From assembly GCA_023634235.1 (NCBI GenBank), contig JAMKCF010000018.1, forward strand, positions 4,059,474 to 4,123,473: DNA of 64,000 nucleotides, read 5' to 3'. Origin of the DNA: Pisaster brevispinus. Lineage: Eukaryota; Echinodermata; Asteroidea; Forcipulatida; Asteriidae. Position numbers and translations under genes: made by a program. Below, one piece after another: positions 60,684 through 64,000 of the stretch (position 1 is its first letter; every line of letters starts with the position of its first letter). The notes below the pieces were generated by a model. The model made no database searches, was not told the DNA's origin, and saw only the letters and a list, made by a program, of their open reading frames with translations.

Positions 60684-60780
60684 CATAACTGATTGGTTGA
60701 CTCAAACGCTCTCTAAAGATGATTGGTTGACTTCCATCATCCCTGAATATGATTGGTCGACTCCAATACTCCCTGAAGTC
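60684..60780. repeat. three tandem ~33-bp units, each with a reversed CCAAT box
   Basis: Each unit has GATTGGT(T/C)GACT followed by a CCCTGAA-like tail. The ATTGG core is kept in all three while the rest varies. Confidence 0.8.
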
Positions 60781-61200
60781 ACGACTGTGTTCTAAAAATT
60801 TTGCAATAAAGAAAATCTGACTCAGTATTGACTTCAAAATGTTGTCCGAATCTCTCTCAATTCACGACACATTTGACGAAAGATAATCCATAGTTCTGTA
60901 TAATCTGCGACTCCAAAATAATTTGTAAAAACCTCAAAATTATTAGGATTGTTAATGATTTATGGTTTATGGTTCAGGATACTGATGGCAACCACGTTCA
61001 CGATCCATGTCGTGTTAAATCTGTTGTCTATTTTGCAAGGGTAGGCCTAGTGCTCTAACAAAGAAAAAAAGAAACTGTAATCATTGATATTTGCTAACGG
61101 TGTAAATTGTTACTGAGTATAACGTTACCAAGTTTTCTCTGTTTTAATTAGCATGTCAACTACGCCATTTTTCTTGAAACACTGGCTGTATTAAGACAGC

Positions 61201-61269
61201 AGATGGCGCTATGAATGTCGTAAGAGAGAAACTTTTAACTACGAGCTGTTGCCTCGTAGATGGCGCTAT
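61201..61269 (+). promoter_or_regulatory. pair of AGATGGCGCTAT motifs, CTCF-like
   Basis: The identical 12-mer occurs at 61201-61212 and 61258-61269 with 57-bp spacing and different flanks. AGATGGCGCTA resembles the CTCF core (AGGxGGCGC) known from insects and vertebrates. A TACGAG/CTCGTA stem (61239-61258) lies between them. The role is inferred. Confidence 0.35.
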
Positions 61270-61394
61270 TGCTAAAGAGCGGTATGAAGATTTTCTACGA
61301 CTGGAGTTTATTATTTTTTGATATCAGTTCTTGGTTGGTTCCGATCGGCATTGGAGATCTGTTGGGAGGGTGCGCGGGTGTGCATTTGTAGATG

Positions 61395-61555
61395 AGTGTT
61401 GTTTGTGTTGTTGCTGCTGCTAACTGCTGCTGTTGCTGTTGTAAACTGCTGCTGTTGCTGTTGCACATTGCTGCTGTCTCTCAGCTGCTGTTGCTGTTGC
61501 TATGCTAGCTGTTGCTCTTGCAAACTGCTATTGTTACCAGCTGCTCCACTCCAGT
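61395..61555 (+). repeat. CTG/TTG-rich imperfect repeat before exon 3
   Basis: Several ~27-bp copies of CTGCTGTTGCTGTTG followed by a short spacer. It ends about 200 bases upstream of the exon 3 acceptor. On the transcript strand it supplies many YGCU words, the preferred sites of muscleblind-type splicing factors (family knowledge). Confidence 0.8.
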
Positions 61556-61759
61556 ATCGTCAGAGTATTTATAACATTGCAGGGATGGTGCTCTATGCTG
61601 CTGTTGATGTTTCAAACTAACTCCATCCGATGCAATCGTAATCAGCGTATTTAAAACCCAATCGAACAGGGAAGTTGCTTCTTGCCGTTCGCCATGACTC
61701 ACCCCGTCTTTCCAATCATGTCACTGATGATGATTCCCCCTTCCTCATCTTTCTCCCAG

Positions 61760-61891
61760 GTATGGTTCCAGAATCGACGTGCAAAATGGCGGAAAAGGGA
61801 GCGTTTCCAGCAGCTCCAGGGCATGCGTGGCATCGGACCCGGCGGAGGCTACGAAATGCCCATAGCCCCACGACCCGACGCATACTCACAG
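61760..61891 (+). CDS. alx1: alx1 exon 3, constitutive part: homeodomain helix 3 and flank
   Basis: Encodes residues 199-242. The acceptor is a textbook pyrimidine tract ending CCCAG at 61759; the exon opens in phase 0 with VWFQNRRAKWRKRERF, the recognition helix. W48, F49, N51 and R53 are intact and residue 50 is Gln, so this is a Q50 paired-class homeodomain expected to bind palindromic TAAT sites as a dimer (family knowledge). After the homeodomain comes a Gly/Pro-rich flank ending PRPDAYSQ, which resembles the PRTDSYPQ stretch at the same place in vertebrate ALX1. The first donor, CAG/GTGAGT at 61892, is strong and in phase 0. Splicing here to exon 4 gives a protein without Domain 2. Confidence 0.96.
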
Positions 61892-62062
61892 GTGAGTCCC
61901 CCCGGGTTCCACGTGGGCGACATCACTCAGCCACCGGCGCCCGTTGAGGGCGCCATGCTCCGCATTTGCAGGAACCTGCAAAATCTGCGGCGGGAATTTG
62001 ACACGCGCAAGCTGGCTTCCGGGCAGGCGGCAGAGGGCGCTGTTGATAGCCAGTCGCCAATG
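61892..62062 (+). CDS. alx1: alx1 alternative 3' extension of exon 3 encoding Domain 2 (D2)
   Basis: The frame stays open for 57 more codons past the strong donor of exon 3. The encoded peptide runs from VSPPGFHVGDITQPPAPVEG through MLRICRNLQNLRREFDTRKL to DSQSPM. The first about 41 residues are what I recognise as Domain 2 of echinoderm Alx1, a motif reported to be essential for skeletogenic function, alternatively spliced, absent from Alx4 and probably gained by exonization of intron sequence. Its second half looks like a basic amphipathic helix. An in-phase donor ATG/GTAACT at 62063 would join D2 to exon 4. That donor is poor (T at -2, C at +5), so the exact 3' end is inferred. If it is ignored, translation ends at TAG 62072-62074 after VTS, giving a truncated protein. 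The segment is GC-rich against the AT-rich intron after it. Confidence 0.82.
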
Positions 62063-63779
62063 GTAACTAGTTAGTTTCGACTTTTTTCTTCTTCACACAG
62101 CATCGTCGGACTTTTGAGCCCGCCATTGCCTGCCCAGCCTCTTTTGATTCAAACTTTGATTTAAATTTTATTTCAACATGTAGACGGTGATTTTTATTTT
62201 TAAAATATTTAGTTGTATTAATTTACAGTTCGTCTAAACACATATTAATTTTTTCTTTTGTAAAAAAAACCCCACACAAGTTTAAAGCAGAATTAACAAG
62301 TGTTTTTATAATTCGCCTTATCCTGCGCATGCTCTGAAAAAAAGAGTCTGCTTCCACCAAAAAGTAAAAAAAAATTGTCAATCCAGCCCAAAAAGAAAAC
62401 ATTCATAAGAAGTCGAATCAAGAAACAATCGTTAAAAAAAATTTCAAACTAGATATGTGTCGCATAAAATCCAAGAATGATAACAAAATGACCCTGCGGG
62501 TAATATTGTAATCAATTTAAAAAACAGAAGAGAAAAAAGGTTTTATAAAATATTCACACCCTGCTTTTTGTTTCCCCTGTTTCTCATTTAAAGCATACAG
62601 ATTATGGACTAATGGGGCAGTGGGTTCGGAATTTTCATTGTGAAAAGGTACGAGAACCATTTTTTTTTCGTTTGATACCCACCAGATTGTTGATAATTAT
62701 TCTTCCGTCACAAGCTCACAGTTTATCCCCTTTTGTTTCTGTTTTTTTTTTCAAAGACAAAGTCTAAACACTAAATTCCAAAACATGTGTGAACTTGGTG
62801 TTTGTTATTAATTTCATTTTTGTTTTATTTTCGCACGTTTCTAACCATGTTTATGCTTTTATTTTCTGATAACCTTTCGTTTCTTGCTCCTACACCAGAA
62901 CACTCCATAATTTTGTTTGTTTTTTACTTTTGAGCAGAGGCTCCACATAATTACATGCATGGTTTTATGTTTTGCATGCGATTTATCTATTTATTCAGTT
63001 ATTTATTACAAATTATTTTCTGAATTAATTTTCACCCGGAATGAACTTCTGGAATTATGACGCATGTGTAAGCACGTGGCATAACGTCCTGAAGAGCACC
63101 AGCAAAGCATTATATAGTCTGGTACCTTGATATGACAATGTTGGATAAATAAACATAAAAATTTAATTGAAACACTTCAAGTTTGTTTCAAACCGACAAC
63201 AAATAAACAACCAGAATACCGTAATGCTCTGTGGTGTTTTGTCGATTATAATAATGTTTTTATGATGCAATCAGGTTTTTCCAACTGCATTGTGTTGTTA
63301 CAAACACTCTTTTTTCGCACTTGCAATATTCTAACAAAAAAAAGGGAATATTTTACGTTAGTTTTGTCAAGTATTGTCTCCGCAAAGTTTAAACTAAAAA
63401 AGTGTTAGAAGTACTTAGACGTTTATTTATGACAATCAATTAAGTTTAGATGAACGACTGCCTAACCGGCACAGCTGCTTGTGTTAAATTCTCGTACAAC
63501 GGTGCTCTTTTTGGGGGAACAATTTTTGTAAGTACCGATTTGTAACCGCGGTGTAAATGTATTGCTCTTTTCCTGTTCCAAGGTTCTTATAGTTATTCAT
63601 CTACCATCGGCTTTGGGTGCAACTACTCTATGAAATTGGGCGCTGTTGTTTGCTTGCATGTCGGACTGAGAACAGCAGATAAAAACAACTGAGGGTTTCT
63701 GATTTTCTAAAAGTTTTGTTAAGCTTAGTTTTCTAGATGAGTAATGAAGTTTTTATTTTTATTTTTATGATTTGTTCAG
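62063..63779 (+). other. alx1: alx1 intron 3 (1.7 kb after D2, 1.9 kb after the short exon)
   Basis: AT-rich DNA between the D2 donor and the exon 4 acceptor. It holds many T and A runs and no open frame of note. The in-frame TAG at 62072-62074 lies just inside it and would end translation if the D2 donor is not used. Confidence 0.8.
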
Positions 63780-64000
63780 ATGCAGGCCTCGCCGTGGGGT
63801 CACAACATGTCTTCACCTCTGACATCAACAATGAACCCCGCCCCTATGCAGATGCAACAAGCTCCTCACAATTCATGTATGGCACCTCAGTCCAACCTCC
63901 CCAGTTTTATGGGCGTTACTAACCAGAATCAACTCAACCAGCTAAACCAACTCAGCCAAGCTAACCCCATCAACGCCATGGCGCAGGCCGTCACCGCTGG
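63780..64000 (+). CDS. alx1: alx1 exon 4 (partial, runs off the window)
   Basis: Open in phase 0 from an acceptor TTGTTCAG (63772-63779) to the window end, 73 codons plus two bases. It starts MQASPWGHNMSSPLTSTMNP and is rich in M, Q, N, S and P, including NQLNQLNQLSQ, as in the transactivation region C-terminal to Alx homeodomains. It joins either the short exon 3 (...AYSQ/MQASPW) or the D2-extended exon 3 (...SQSPM/MQASPW) without frame change. The C-terminal OAR motif expected in Alx proteins is not reached, so this exon or a further one must continue downstream. The assignment is by position, phase and composition rather than by a strongly conserved domain. Confidence 0.85.
   Translation, partial: MQASPWGHNMSSPLTSTMNPAPMQMQQAPHNSCMAPQSNLPSFMGVTNQNQLNQLNQLSQANPINAMAQAVTA

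Larger units (their letters stand above)
32743..61759 (+). other. alx1: alx1 intron 2 (29,017 bp), interrupting the homeodomain
   Basis: GT-AG intron of phase 0 between homeodomain residues 46 and 47. It is long and repeat-rich. Stretches with nothing I can name: 36.6-39.1 kb (only poly-T and G runs), 39.6-42.4 kb, 42.5-44.0 kb, 46.2-51.9 kb, 52.2-54.4 kb, 55.4-57.8 kb and 59.4-60.4 kb. They are AT-rich with isolated homopolymer runs and no supported exon. Confidence 0.88.

Noticed and set aside
61682..61759. In-frame open sequence directly before exon 3
   Set aside because: It includes the pyrimidine tract and CAG acceptor; homeodomain continuity from exon 2 places the exon start at 61760.
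61675..61947. Alternative frame overlapping exon 3
   Set aside because: Shadow of the real alx1 frame, rich in R, T and P from shifted codons.

Overview
The window is a piece of an echinoderm nuclear genome. It is AT-rich, almost all intronic or intergenic, and full of short dispersed and palindromic repeats. The one recognisable gene is alx1, a paired-class (Q50) homeobox gene on the + strand. Four coding pieces join in phase through GT-AG introns: exon 1 (13386-13614), exon 2 (32378-32742), exon 3 (61760-61891, extendable to 62062) and exon 4 (63780 to beyond the window end). The identification rests on an Alx/Cart1-type homeodomain split between residues 46 and 47, and on an extension of exon 3 that I recognise as the echinoderm Alx1-specific Domain 2 (D2). 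The class of echinoderm is not proven; the repeat style makes me lean to a sea star, with low confidence.

Layout. Positions 1-12.5 kb are upstream intergenic DNA with a 26-bp minisatellite, an inverted pair of roughly 350-bp elements and two hairpin elements. Positions 12.57-13.385 kb are CpG-containing and carry a CCAAT/octamer/NRF1-like motif cluster, so this is the probable promoter and 5' UTR. Intron 1 (18.8 kb) holds MITE-like elements, palindromes, a pyrimidine-rich low-complexity tract and a ~63-bp minisatellite. Intron 2 (29.0 kb) holds dispersed repeats, a GC-rich island, a dead non-LTR retrotransposon 3' end, tandem CCAAT-bearing repeats, a pair of CTCF-like motifs and a CTG-rich tract just before exon 3. 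Intron 3 is 1.7-1.9 kb.

How it works together. Alx1 is a nuclear DNA-binding regulator and a key activator of the echinoderm skeletogenic network (established knowledge). In this window exon 3 can end at a strong donor (61892), giving a product without D2. It can instead read on in frame through D2 to a weaker in-phase donor (62063), or to a stop at 62072-62074. The sequence therefore shows how D2 can be present or absent by alternative 5' splice-site use, which fits its reported origin by exonization. The C-terminal end, where an OAR motif would be expected, lies outside the window.

No rRNA, tRNA, CRISPR array or second protein gene could be supported. Other long open frames are low-complexity or lack family features and are treated as chance.
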